From: Blattabacterium cuenoti
GTDB taxonomy: Bacteria; Bacteroidota; Bacteroidia; Flavobacteriales; Blattabacteriaceae
DNA: 64,000 nucleotides
Assembly: GCF_014251315.1 (NCBI RefSeq)
Contig: NZ_CP059185.1
Location: 453,017-517,016 of the forward strand
Direction: 5' to 3'
In this document: piece after piece, positions 41,695 through 49,991 of the stretch
How the letters are laid out: each line of letters starts with the position of its first letter
How positions within the stretch are numbered: the first letter of the stretch is position 1
Position numbers and translations under genes: made by a program
The notes under the pieces: generated by a model
What the model saw: only the letters and a program-made list of their open reading frames with translations
Database searches by the model: none
What the model was told of the DNA's origin: nothing

Positions 41695-43266
41695 ATGAAA
41701 ATAAATGTTGGGTTTTCGGTCCTAATGGGGTTTTTGATTGGAATTATTACATGTTATTTTTTTGGAAAAAAAACTATATTAAAAAAATATATTCAATTAT
41801 TAGAAAAAGCTAATTTTCAAGCAAAAAAAATCATAAAAAACGCAGAAAAAGAAGGAGAATCCATAAAAAGAAAAAAGATGTTTCAAGTAAAAGAAAAATT
41901 TATAGAACTTAAATCTAAACATGAAAAAGATGTTTTTTTAAGAGAAAAAAGAATAATTGATATAGAAAACAAAACAAAAGAAAAAGAAAATAGATTGTCT
42001 AAAGAAGTAGAAATTTATTTTAAAAAAAATAATCGTTTAGAAGCACAAATACATGATTACGAAAAAAAATACAAAATTCTTAAAAAAAAACAAGAAGAAT
42101 TTGAAAATATGCATACTCAACAAATGGAATTACTTGAAAAAATATCTAATTATTCTTCTGAAGAAGCTAAAAACGAATTAATTGAAATTCTTAAAGGAGA
42201 GGCAAAAGCGAAAGCACAAACTCACATACAAAACATTATAGAAGAATCACAATTAACTGCAAAAATGGAAGCAAAAAAAATTGTTATTCAAGCAATTCAA
42301 AGAATTGGAACAGAACAAGCTGTTGAAAATGCCGTATCTGTTTTTAACATAGAATCAGATGATGTGAAAGGTCGTATAATTGGAAGAGAAGGAAGAAATA
42401 TAAGAGCTTTAGAAAAAGCAACAGGAGTCGAAATTATTGTAGATGATACTCCGGAAGCTATTCTTTTATCTTGCTTTAATCCTATACGAAGAGAAATAGC
42501 GAGACTATCTCTTCATAAATTAGTTCTAGATGGACGTATACATCCAGCTAGAATTGAAGAAATAGTAGAAAAAACAGAAAAACAAATTGAAGAAGAAATA
42601 ATAGAAATAGGAAAAAAAAATATTATAGATTTAGGAATTCATGGAATACATCCTGAATTAATCCGAATGATAGGAAGAATGAAATATCGCTCTTCTTATG
42701 GACAAAATCTTTTACAACACTCTCGTGAAGTGGCTCATTTATCAGGAATATTAGCTTCTGAATTAGGATTAAATTCAAAATTGGCAAAACGTGCCGGATT
42801 ATTACATGATATAGGAAAAGTACCTGAAAATGAATCAGAACTTCCTCATGCTATTTTAGGAATGCAATGGGCAGAAAAATATGGAGAAAACATGGAAGTT
42901 TGTAATGCCATTGGTTCACATCATGATGAAATAGAAATGAAAGTATTACTATCTCCCATAGTACAAATTTCAGATTCTATTAGTGGAGCCCGTCCTGGAG
43001 TAAGAAGAAATTCTTTTGAATCTTATTCAAAAAGGCTAAAAAATTTGGAAGATATAGCATTTAGTTTTGATGGAGTCAAGAAAGCTTTTGCAATTCAAGC
43101 AGGAAGAGAACTACGTGTATTAGTTGAAAGTGATAAAATTGATGATAAAAAAGCCTTTCAATTATCTTGTGACATAACGGAAAAAATAAAAAACGAAATG
43201 ACTTATCCTGGTCAAATTAAAGTGACAGTGATTAGAGAAACTAGAGCTGTACAAATAGCTAGATAA
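41695..43266 (+). CDS. rny: Ribonuclease Y
   Basis: Membrane-anchored endoribonuclease that starts mRNA decay. It has an N-terminal transmembrane helix ([19 protein letters not shown]), a long charged coiled coil (about residues 30-200), a KH RNA-binding domain around [20 protein letters not shown], and the catalytic HD domain with LLHDIGK and SHHDEIE. At about 523 residues it is full length. A GTG two codons upstream (41689) is an alternative start. The DHS-like gene follows after 12 bases. Confidence 0.95.
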   Translation: MKINVGFSVLMGFLIGIITCYFFGKKTILKKYIQLLEKANFQAKKIIKNAEKEGESIKRKKMFQVKEKFIELKSKHEKDVFLREKRIIDIENKTKEKENRLSKEVEIYFKKNNRLEAQIHDYEKKYKILKKKQEEFENMHTQQMELLEKISNYSSEEAKNELIEILKGEAKAKAQTHIQNIIEESQLTAKMEAKKIVIQAIQRIGTEQAVENAVSVFNIESDDVKGRIIGREGRNIRALEKATGVEIIVDDTPEAILLSCFNPIRREIARLSLHKLVLDGRIHPARIEEIVEKTEKQIEEEIIEIGKKNIIDLGIHGIHPELIRMIGRMKYRSSYGQNLLQHSREVAHLSGILASELGLNSKLAKRAGLLHDIGKVPENESELPHAILGMQWAEKYGENMEVCNAIGSHHDEIEMKVLLSPIVQISDSISGARPGVRRNSFESYSKRLKNLEDIAFSFDGVKKAFAIQAGRELRVLVESDKIDDKKAFQLSCDITEKIKNEMTYPGQIKVTVIRETRAVQIAR

Positions 43267-43278
43267 AATAATAAAATT

Positions 43279-44253
43279 ATGAAAGACTCTCCTATTACTT
43301 CTTTTATTAAAAAATACTTTCTTCATTTTAATGCTTTAACTTTATCAGAAGCAGCTAAAGCATATAAATCTCATATTCAAAATAATGGAAAAATGATGAT
43401 TACATTAGCAGGAGCAATGAGTACGGCAGAATTGGGAAAAATTCTATCTGAAATGATACGAAAAGACCAAGTTCATATTATTTCTTGTACAGGAGCTAAT
43501 TTGGAAGAAGATATATTGAATTTAATAGCTCATTCTTTTTACAAAAGAATACCTAATTATAGAGATTTAACTCCTAATGAGGAAAAAAATTTTTTAAAAA
43601 AAGGTTATTACAGAGTAACAGATACTTGTATTCCAGAAGAACAAGCTTTTAAAAAATTACAAAAATATATCTTAAAAGCATGGATCAAAGCTCAAGAAAA
43701 ATCAGAACGTTATTTTCCTCATGAATATATTTATCAATTATTATTAGAAAATATTTTAGAACCCTATTACAACATAAACTCAGAAGATAGTTGGGTATTA
43801 GCTGCAGCAAAAAAAAATTTACCTCTCATAGTTCCAGGATGGGAAGATAGCACAATAGGAAATATTTTTGCTTCATATTGTATGAAAAAACTATTTAAAC
43901 CTTTTCTTGTAAAAAACGGAATTGAATATATGATGTATTTAGCAAAATGGTATCAAAAAGAATCTGTTAAACATAAAATAGGTTTTTTTCAAATTGGAGG
44001 TGGAATATCAGGAGATTTTCCTATTTGTGTAGTTCCTATGTTATCTCAAGATATAGGATTTCATCCTACTCCGTTCTGGTCTTATTTTTGTCAAATTTCT
44101 GATTCGACTACCAGTTATGGATCTTATTCTGGAGCTATTCCTAATGAAAAAATAACTTGGGGAAAACTTGATGAAGATACTCCAAAATTTATTATTGAAT
44201 CAGATGCAACTATAGTTGCTCCGCTTATTTTTGCATACATATTAAATATGTAA
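43279..44253 (+). CDS. Deoxyhypusine-synthase-like protein lacking the catalytic lysine
   Basis: A 324-residue cytosolic protein of the deoxyhypusine synthase (DHS) fold. Shared blocks are MMITLAGAMSTAELG (NAD-binding Rossmann start), HIISCTGANLEEDI, SDSTTSYGSYSGAIPNEKITWGK and DATIVAPLIFAYIL. In true DHS the enzyme-imine lysine lies in GGGVVKHH; here the aligned stretch is GGGISGDFP (residues 240-248), with Gly at the lysine position. Bacteria have no eIF5A, so hypusine synthesis is excluded; a polyamine-related reaction (homospermidine-synthase-like) or another NAD-dependent chemistry is possible. It lies between rny and lpd with 12- and 50-base gaps. Its retention in a reduced genome argues for a real function. 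Confidence 0.85.
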   Translation: MKDSPITSFIKKYFLHFNALTLSEAAKAYKSHIQNNGKMMITLAGAMSTAELGKILSEMIRKDQVHIISCTGANLEEDILNLIAHSFYKRIPNYRDLTPNEEKNFLKKGYYRVTDTCIPEEQAFKKLQKYILKAWIKAQEKSERYFPHEYIYQLLLENILEPYYNINSEDSWVLAAAKKNLPLIVPGWEDSTIGNIFASYCMKKLFKPFLVKNGIEYMMYLAKWYQKESVKHKIGFFQIGGGISGDFPICVVPMLSQDIGFHPTPFWSYFCQISDSTTSYGSYSGAIPNEKITWGKLDEDTPKFIIESDATIVAPLIFAYILNM

Positions 44254-44303
44254 TTTAATTATGATTATGTATGTAACTTTATAAAATATAAAATATTTTT
44301 GTA

Positions 44304-45728
44304 ATGAAAAATTTATATGATCTTATTGTTATTGGTTCTGGACCAGGAGGATATATATCCGCTATTAGAGCAAGCCAATTAGGCCTTCGTACTGCTATTA
44401 TAGAAAAGGATCAAGAATTGGGGGGGACATGTTTAAATGTCGGTTGCATTCCTTCTAAATCTCTTTTGGATTCTTCTAAATATTTTTCATTAGCTAAAAA
44501 TAATTATTCTTCACATGGAATTTTTTTTGAAAAATTATTTTTTGATTTCGGAAAAATGATGAATAGAAAAAATGAAATAGTAAGAAATATAAATAGTGGG
44601 ATAAAATATTTAATGAAAAAAAATAAAATTGATTTATATCAAGGAATAGGTTCGTTTAAAACAAAAAATATTCTATCTCTAAAGGATATAAAATCGTTGC
44701 AAGAAAAAAAAGAAATACAATTTAAATATTGTATAATATCTACAGGATCTAAGCCTTTAGGTTTGTCTAAGCTCAATTTTGATATAAAAAATAGAATTAT
44801 TTCATCTACAGAAGCTCTTAACTTAACAGAGATTCCAAAAAAACTAATCATAATTGGAGGGGGAATAATCGGATTAGAGTTGGGTTCTGTTTTTAATAGA
44901 TTAGGAAGTAAAGTTATCATCATAGAAAACATGAATCAAATCATATCAAATATGGACGATTCTTTAAGTCAAGAAATGCGAAAAATATTAGAAAAATCTT
45001 CTATTCAAATAGAAACTTCTTTATCTATTACCAATATATTTAAAGAAAATCATGAAGAAGTATCTGTTTTTGCTAAAAATCATCATAATGGAAAAGAAGT
45101 TAAATTTATAGGAAATTATTGTCTTTTATCAATAGGAAGAAAACCATATACAAAAAACTTGGAATTAGAAAAGATCCAAATTAAAATCGATGAAAAAGGA
45201 TTTATACTCGTTGATGATAATTTGCAAACTTCTATTAATAACATATATGCTATCGGAGATGTTATAGGAGGAAAAATGTTAGCACATAAAGCTGAAGAAG
45301 AAGGTCTATATGTAGCAGAACATATAGTGGGACAAAAACCGAATAAATTAAACTATGATTTAATCCCATCGATAATTTATACTTATCCTGAAGTATCTAG
45401 TATTGGGAAATCAGAAAATGAAATTAAAAAAGATAAAATAGAATATAATGTAGGTATTTTTCCTATGAAAATCTTAGGAAGAGCTCGTACTAGTGGCTGT
45501 ACAGACGGTTTTTTAAAAATGATTTCTCACAAAAAAACAGATGACATATTAGGAGTTCATATAATAGGAGATCATGCTGCTGATATGATTATGGAAGCAT
45601 CTGTAGCTATGGAATTTAAATCATCTTCAGAGGATATATATAGAATATGTCATCCTCATCCTACTTTTAGTGAAGCATTCAAAGAAGCAGCTCTATTAAA
45701 TTTTGAAAATCGTTCTATACATATGTAA
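44304..45728 (+). CDS. lpd: Dihydrolipoyl dehydrogenase
   Basis: FAD enzyme (E3/L protein) that reoxidises lipoamide in 2-oxoacid dehydrogenases and in the glycine cleavage system. The FAD fold VIGSGPGGYISAIRA opens the protein, the redox disulfide is GGTCLNVGCIPSK (about residues 40-52), the NAD fold is IIGGGIIGLELGSV, and the C-terminal catalytic pair is in HPHPTFSEAF. At 474 residues it is full length. gcvT at the left edge is a functional partner. It is convergent with ung, 10 bases apart. Confidence 0.97.
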   Translation: MKNLYDLIVIGSGPGGYISAIRASQLGLRTAIIEKDQELGGTCLNVGCIPSKSLLDSSKYFSLAKNNYSSHGIFFEKLFFDFGKMMNRKNEIVRNINSGIKYLMKKNKIDLYQGIGSFKTKNILSLKDIKSLQEKKEIQFKYCIISTGSKPLGLSKLNFDIKNRIISSTEALNLTEIPKKLIIIGGGIIGLELGSVFNRLGSKVIIIENMNQIISNMDDSLSQEMRKILEKSSIQIETSLSITNIFKENHEEVSVFAKNHHNGKEVKFIGNYCLLSIGRKPYTKNLELEKIQIKIDEKGFILVDDNLQTSINNIYAIGDVIGGKMLAHKAEEEGLYVAEHIVGQKPNKLNYDLIPSIIYTYPEVSSIGKSENEIKKDKIEYNVGIFPMKILGRARTSGCTDGFLKMISHKKTDDILGVHIIGDHAADMIMEASVAMEFKSSSEDIYRICHPHPTFSEAFKEAALLNFENRSIHM

Positions 45729-45738
45729 ATATTTTTAA

Positions 45739-46428
45739 CTAACACCAAAGAATAGTTTTTTTCCCTATTTTTTTTAGAAAATCATTGGTTTTTTCAAAAT
45801 GTTTAGATCCAAAAAATCCCATATGAGCAGAAAAAGGAGATGGATGTGATGTTTTTAAAATGTAATGATTATGAAAAGAATTAATTAAAGATATTTTTCT
45901 TTGAGCATATTTTCCCCACAGAAGAAAAACAATATTTTTTTTTCTATTAGAAATAGTTCGTATTATTTGATCTGTAAAAAATTCCCATCCTATATTTTTA
46001 TGAGATAAAGGATAATCTTTTCTAACTGTTAATATTGAATTTAACAATAGGACTCCTTGTTTCGCCCAATGAATCAAAGATCCACTAGTAGGATATAAAT
46101 TTTTTTTATCATTATTTAAACAATTATTTACTTCTGTAAATATATTTTTTAACGAAGGAGGAAAAGGAAGCCCATCAGAAACCGAAAAACAAAGACCATC
46201 AGCTTGATTTTCTTTATAATAAGGATCTTGTCCTATAATAACTACTTTTAATTTTTTAAAAGAACAATATTTGAAACAAGAAAATATATTTTCTTGTTTA
46301 GGAAAACAAACAAAATGATTATACTCGATTCTAAGAATATTTAATAATTTGATAAAATAAGATTTATGATATTCATTTTTTAAGAACATTTTCCAATGAA
46401 AATTCACATTTGATTTCTCTCCTAGCAT
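45739..46428 (-). CDS. ung: Uracil-DNA glycosylase
   Basis: Removes uracil from DNA, starting base-excision repair of deaminated cytosine. Family 1 motifs are present: VVIIGQDPYYKENQADGLCFSV with the catalytic Asp, VFLLWGKYAQRK, and HPSPFSAHMGFFGSKHF with the catalytic His. At 229 residues it is full length. Its retention matters in an AT-biased genome, where cytosine deamination drives C-to-T change. The ferredoxin gene is 21 bases upstream on the same strand. Confidence 0.96.
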   Translation of the reverse strand: MLGEKSNVNFHWKMFLKNEYHKSYFIKLLNILRIEYNHFVCFPKQENIFSCFKYCSFKKLKVVIIGQDPYYKENQADGLCFSVSDGLPFPPSLKNIFTEVNNCLNNDKKNLYPTSGSLIHWAKQGVLLLNSILTVRKDYPLSHKNIGWEFFTDQIIRTISNRKKNIVFLLWGKYAQRKISLINSFHNHYILKTSHPSPFSAHMGFFGSKHFEKTNDFLKKIGKKTILWC

Positions 46429-46449
46429 AGCATATTTATAATATTACGA

Positions 46450-46788
46450 TTAACTAAGATTTCCATGCAAAAAATTCTTTTTTTTTAAAAGGTCCTTTTT
46501 ATTTTCATAATTTTTTGTATCCGGTATACAACATTGAACTGGACAAACTATAATACATTGTGGTTCTTCATAAAACCCTACGCATTCTGTGCATTTTTCA
46601 GAAACAATAAAATATATATCTTTTTTTTTAGGTTCTTGAAATATGGTTGGATCCAATATTTCATTCTTTTTCAAAGAAGTTCCATCTGACATTCTCCATT
46701 TTTTTCCTCCTTCATAAATTGCTTGATTCGGACATTCGAGTTCACAAGCCCCACAATTGATACATTTTTCTGTAATTTCTATGGACAT
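46450..46788 (-). CDS. 4Fe-4S dicluster ferredoxin
   Basis: A 112-residue soluble electron carrier. Two Fe-S binding patterns are visible: CINCGACELECPNQAI, and CTECVGFYEEPQCIIVCPVQCC, where an 8-residue insert separates the second and third cysteines as in Allochromatium-type and many Bacteroidota ferredoxins. A 25-residue loop lies between the clusters. It is divergent from the acyl-CoA reductase gene: with the TTG start of that gene only 5 bases separate them, with the ATG start 23. The close pairing suggests a shared promoter region and perhaps a shared redox task. Confidence 0.9.
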   Translation of the reverse strand: MSIEITEKCINCGACELECPNQAIYEGGKKWRMSDGTSLKKNEILDPTIFQEPKKKDIYFIVSEKCTECVGFYEEPQCIIVCPVQCCIPDTKNYENKKDLLKKKNFLHGNLS

Positions 46789-46811
46789 AGAATTTGAAAA
46801 AATTAAAAACT

Positions 46812-47873
46812 ATGATTAAAACTTTCGATAAGTTAGGATGTTTCTTAAGAGAAGTTAAGAAATTTTATACACATGATAAATATATTTCCAAAAATTTTTT
46901 AAAATTTTTTCCTTTTTTTCAAAAAATTATAAAAAAAATAACTATAGAAAATAATTGGTTTAGAATAGAGGATTTATTAATAACTTTTGATCAATGGGGA
47001 GAAACTCTTAAAAAAGAAAAGTTAGAATGTTGGATTAACAAATACTCCTTTCTTATTGCAAAGAAATCTAAAAAAATTCTTGTTATTATGCCTGGAAACA
47101 TTCCTATGGTGGGATTTCATGATTTTCTGTGTGTGCTTTTATCAGGACATAAAATCATAATTAAATTATCTAAAGAAGATAATTTATTAATTCCATTTTT
47201 ATGTAGAATAATAATACATGAAAAACCCATATTGAAAAATATGATAAAATTTACAAATAACGTTTTTTATGAAGAATTTGATTATGTAATAGCTACGGGA
47301 AATAATAATACAGCCCGTTATTTTGAATATTTTTTTAGAAAATACCCTATATTACTCAGAAAAAGTAGAACATCTGTTTCTGTATTACAAGGAGATGAAA
47401 CAGAAGAGGAATTGATTTCTTTAAATCAAGATATATTAACTTATTCAGGAAGGGGATGTAGAAACGTAGGTAAGATATTTATACCTTATGGATATGATGT
47501 TCATTTGATTTTAAGGAAATCATTTATATCCGAATATATTACAAAAAACTACAAGTATACAGATAATTATAGATATTATCTATCCATTTATATTATGAAT
47601 GAAGTTTCTTTTCAAAGAAATCATTTTGTTCTTTTCAAAGAAGAAAAAAATGATCATAGTCCAATATCTGTAGTTTATTATGAATTTTATGAAAACTTAA
47701 ATCAAGTAAGAAAAATAATTTTAGAAAAAAAAAACCATATACAATGTATAGTATCTAAAAATTTTTTAGAAAAAGAAATTCCTTTTGGAAAAACACAACA
47801 TCCGAAATTAGAAGATTATGCAGATGAAATTGATACAATTGAGTTTTTGACTGGATACTTCAATATGAATTGA
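46812..47873 (+). CDS. LuxC-type acyl-CoA reductase family protein
   Basis: A 353-residue protein of the aldehyde-dehydrogenase-like acyl-CoA reductase (LuxC, PF05893) family. Visible motifs are KILVIMPGNIPMVGFHDFL (cofactor-binding region), DYVIATGNNNTARYF, and LTYSGRGCRNVGKIFIP, in which Cys is the probable catalytic thiol. Homologues are widespread in Bacteroidota that do not make light, and their substrate is unsettled. The start could also be TTG 46794, but ATG 46812 seems better. The end overlaps ribD on the other strand by 58 bases, and its stop codon lies inside a hairpin that may terminate it. Its divergent neighbour is a ferredoxin. Confidence 0.82.
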   Translation: MIKTFDKLGCFLREVKKFYTHDKYISKNFLKFFPFFQKIIKKITIENNWFRIEDLLITFDQWGETLKKEKLECWINKYSFLIAKKSKKILVIMPGNIPMVGFHDFLCVLLSGHKIIIKLSKEDNLLIPFLCRIIIHEKPILKNMIKFTNNVFYEEFDYVIATGNNNTARYFEYFFRKYPILLRKSRTSVSVLQGDETEEELISLNQDILTYSGRGCRNVGKIFIPYGYDVHLILRKSFISEYITKNYKYTDNYRYYLSIYIMNEVSFQRNHFVLFKEEKNDHSPISVVYYEFYENLNQVRKIILEKKNHIQCIVSKNFLEKEIPFGKTQHPKLEDYADEIDTIEFLTGYFNMN

Positions 47874-48874
47874 TCTTTATCAAGATCAATTTTCTTTGAA
47901 ATTATTCCTTTTATTTTAGGTGCTTTCAGTCCACTTTTTAATATTTTTTGGCACATGAAAATACGGCATTCATCCCAAATATTTTCTTTTATAAAATTTT
48001 CTAGGGTTTTTTTTCCTCCTTCTACTATTAATGATAATATTTTTTTTTTATATAAAAAATTCAATATTTGATTTATTATTTTTTCTTCAAAAGAAATTTG
48101 AATATACTCTATATTTTTTCGGTTTTTTTGGTATTTTTCTGTAAATACAATAGTGTGTTGTGAACTATCCAAAATAAAATAAGAATTAGAGATGCTTAGT
48201 TTTTGATCAATAAAAATTCTAACAGGGTTTTTTCCGAACCATTTTCTAACATTTAATTTTGGATTATCGTTCAACACAGTTTTTTTTCCTACTAAAATTC
48301 CATCTTCTTCAGATCTCCATTTATGATTTAGTTGCCTAGCATATATTCCACTGATCCAATTATCTTTTTTATTTTCTGAATATATAAAACCATCATTACT
48401 TTGTGCCCATTTTAATATGATAAAAGGACGCTTTTTTTCATAAAAAGTAAAAAAACGTTTATTTAAGACCCGACATTGATCTATTAAAACATTTTCTATA
48501 ACTTCAATTCCATATTTTTTTAATTTTTTAATGCCTAATCCTTTGACCTTATCACAAGGATCTTGTATCCCCACTACTACTCTTGGAATATTTTTTCTAA
48601 TTATCAAATCAACACAAGGAGGAGTTTCTCCAAAATGTACACATGGTTCTAAGGTTACATATAAAGTACAATCGAGAAATAAGCATTTATTTTTTATATT
48701 ATTAATAGCTAAAAATTCAGCATGATACATTCCTTTTTTATAATGACATCCTTCTGATAAAACAAACCCATTTCTTTCTATTACACATCCAACCATAGGA
48801 TTAGGAGATGTAAGTCCTAATCCATTTTTAGCTATCTGTATAGCTCTTTTCATAAAAATTTCTTTATATTTCAT
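47816..48874 (-). CDS. ribD: Riboflavin biosynthesis deaminase/reductase RibD
   Basis: Bifunctional enzyme for the second and third steps of riboflavin synthesis. The N-terminal zinc deaminase domain shows HAEFLAIN and PCVHFGETPPCVDLI (zinc ligands), and the C-terminal reductase domain follows from about residue 150 (RPFIILKWAQSNDGFI, then EGGKKTLENF). At 352 residues it is full length. The 3' end overlaps the convergent acyl-CoA reductase by 58 bases. Its ATG overlaps the end of aroE by 11 bases, so the two are coupled. Confidence 0.95.
   Translation of the reverse strand: MKYKEIFMKRAIQIAKNGLGLTSPNPMVGCVIERNGFVLSEGCHYKKGMYHAEFLAINNIKNKCLFLDCTLYVTLEPCVHFGETPPCVDLIIRKNIPRVVVGIQDPCDKVKGLGIKKLKKYGIEVIENVLIDQCRVLNKRFFTFYEKKRPFIILKWAQSNDGFIYSENKKDNWISGIYARQLNHKWRSEEDGILVGKKTVLNDNPKLNVRKWFGKNPVRIFIDQKLSISNSYFILDSSQHTIVFTEKYQKNRKNIEYIQISFEEKIINQILNFLYKKKILSLIVEGGKKTLENFIKENIWDECRIFMCQKILKSGLKAPKIKGIISKKIDLDKDQFILKYPVKNSIVSISSA
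47868..47891. terminator. Hairpin terminator embedded in the 3' end of ribD
   Basis: A perfect 10-bp inverted repeat, AATTGATCTT (47868-47877) and AAGATCAATT (47882-47891), with a 4-base loop. On the plus strand it spans the acyl-CoA reductase TGA and is followed by TTCTTT, so it may end that transcript. On the minus strand it encodes codons within the last 25 of ribD. Confidence 0.55.
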
Positions 48875-49634
48875 GAATTTGATTTTTCCATATATTCCAA
48901 GACTCCTCTGCTTGAATATATAACATTTCTAATCCATTTTTGATTAAAGCTCCTTTTTTTTCTGCTTTTTTTAAAAACAAAGTTTTATTAGGATTATAAA
49001 CTAAATCATAAAAATAATGTTCAGAAGAAATATATTGATAAGGTAAAGATGGACATGAATTTATATTAGGATATGTTCCTACAGGAGTGCAATTGATGAT
49101 AATTTTGTATTCTTTTAATAAATTTTGATTTATATCTTCATAAACTAAAAAACTTTTTTTTCTTTTTCTAGAAACATATTGATATGAAATTTGCAATTTT
49201 TCCAAAACAAATGAAATTGTTTTAGAAACTCCTCCCGTTCCTAAAATTAATGCTTTCAAATTTCTTTTATTTTCAAATTGATTTAAATCTTTTTTAAAAG
49301 AATACTCAAATCCTAAAACATCTGTATTAAACCCAGTTCTACATTTATTGTGAATTTTTACTACATTTACGGATCCTATAGATTTTGCTTTAGGCATAAT
49401 TTTAGTTAAAAAAGGAATAATACTTGTTTTATAAGGAATTGTCACGTTACACCCTTTCAAATAAGGATTTTGAAAAACAAACAATACATTTTCTATTCTG
49501 GGAATATCAAAAATTTCATAATTTACATTGATGATAGACTCATTTTTGAATTTTTCTATAAAAAATCTTTTGGAAAAAGAATATTTAATATCTCTTCCTA
49601 TCAGTCCATAAATTTTTGTTTTTTCATGTTCCAT
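48864..49634 (-). CDS. aroE: Shikimate dehydrogenase
   Basis: Reduces 3-dehydroshikimate with NADPH in the shikimate pathway. It has the substrate motif SFSKRFFIEKF (the SxS region slightly altered), the catalytic Lys in NVTIPYKTSIIPF (about residue 65), the Asp in TGFNTDVLGFEYS, and the NADP loop LGTGGVSKTISFVLEK. At 256 residues it is normal. aroC at 3916 completes the pathway downstream. It overlaps ribD by 11 bases and follows rpsU by 10. Confidence 0.93.
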   Translation of the reverse strand: MEHEKTKIYGLIGRDIKYSFSKRFFIEKFKNESIINVNYEIFDIPRIENVLFVFQNPYLKGCNVTIPYKTSIIPFLTKIMPKAKSIGSVNVVKIHNKCRTGFNTDVLGFEYSFKKDLNQFENKRNLKALILGTGGVSKTISFVLEKLQISYQYVSRKRKKSFLVYEDINQNLLKEYKIIINCTPVGTYPNINSCPSLPYQYISSEHYFYDLVYNPNKTLFLKKAEKKGALIKNGLEMLYIQAEESWNIWKNQIHEI

Positions 49635-49644
49635 AAAAAAAAAT

Positions 49645-49842
49645 CTATTCTTCTTTTTTCAATTTCATACGTTCTCTATATTTTGCTTTTAATATTTCAT
49701 TTCTTCTTCCTTCAGAAGGTTTTATATATTGTTGTTTTTCTCTAAATTCTTTTAGAATACGAGTTTTATCAAATTTTTTTTTACATTTTTTTAAAGCTTT
49801 ATCAATTGATTCTCCTTCTCTAACAGTAGTAATTAAGATCAT
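49645..49842 (-). CDS. rpsU: 30S ribosomal protein S21
   Basis: Small basic protein of the 30S subunit. The 65-residue sequence has the S21 pattern TTVREGESIDKALKKCKKKF followed by RTRILKEFREKQQY-like KTRILKEFREKQQYIKPSE and a basic tail. It sits 15 bases downstream of tRNA-Val(GAC) and directly before aroE. Confidence 0.96.
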   Translation of the reverse strand: MILITTVREGESIDKALKKCKKKFDKTRILKEFREKQQYIKPSEGRRNEILKAKYRERMKLKKEE

Positions 49843-49857
49843 AATAAATAGTTCTTG

Positions 49858-49932
49858 TGGACACTATCGGATTTGAACCGATGACCTCTACTCTGTCAAA
49901 GTAGCGCTCTAAACCTACTGAGCTAAATGTCC
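49858..49932 (-). tRNA. tRNA-Val (anticodon GAC)
   Basis: The minus strand gives acceptor GGACATT/AGTGTCC, anticodon arm CTACT-TTGACAG-AGTAG (GAC) and T-arm ATCGG-TTCAAAT-CCGAT. It complements the tRNA-Val(UAC) at 5890. CCA is not encoded. Confidence 0.96.
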
Positions 49933-49991
49933 TTTAAAATCAACAAAATTAAGTATTTTTTGATATATAATGGATTATAATTTACTTTTTT

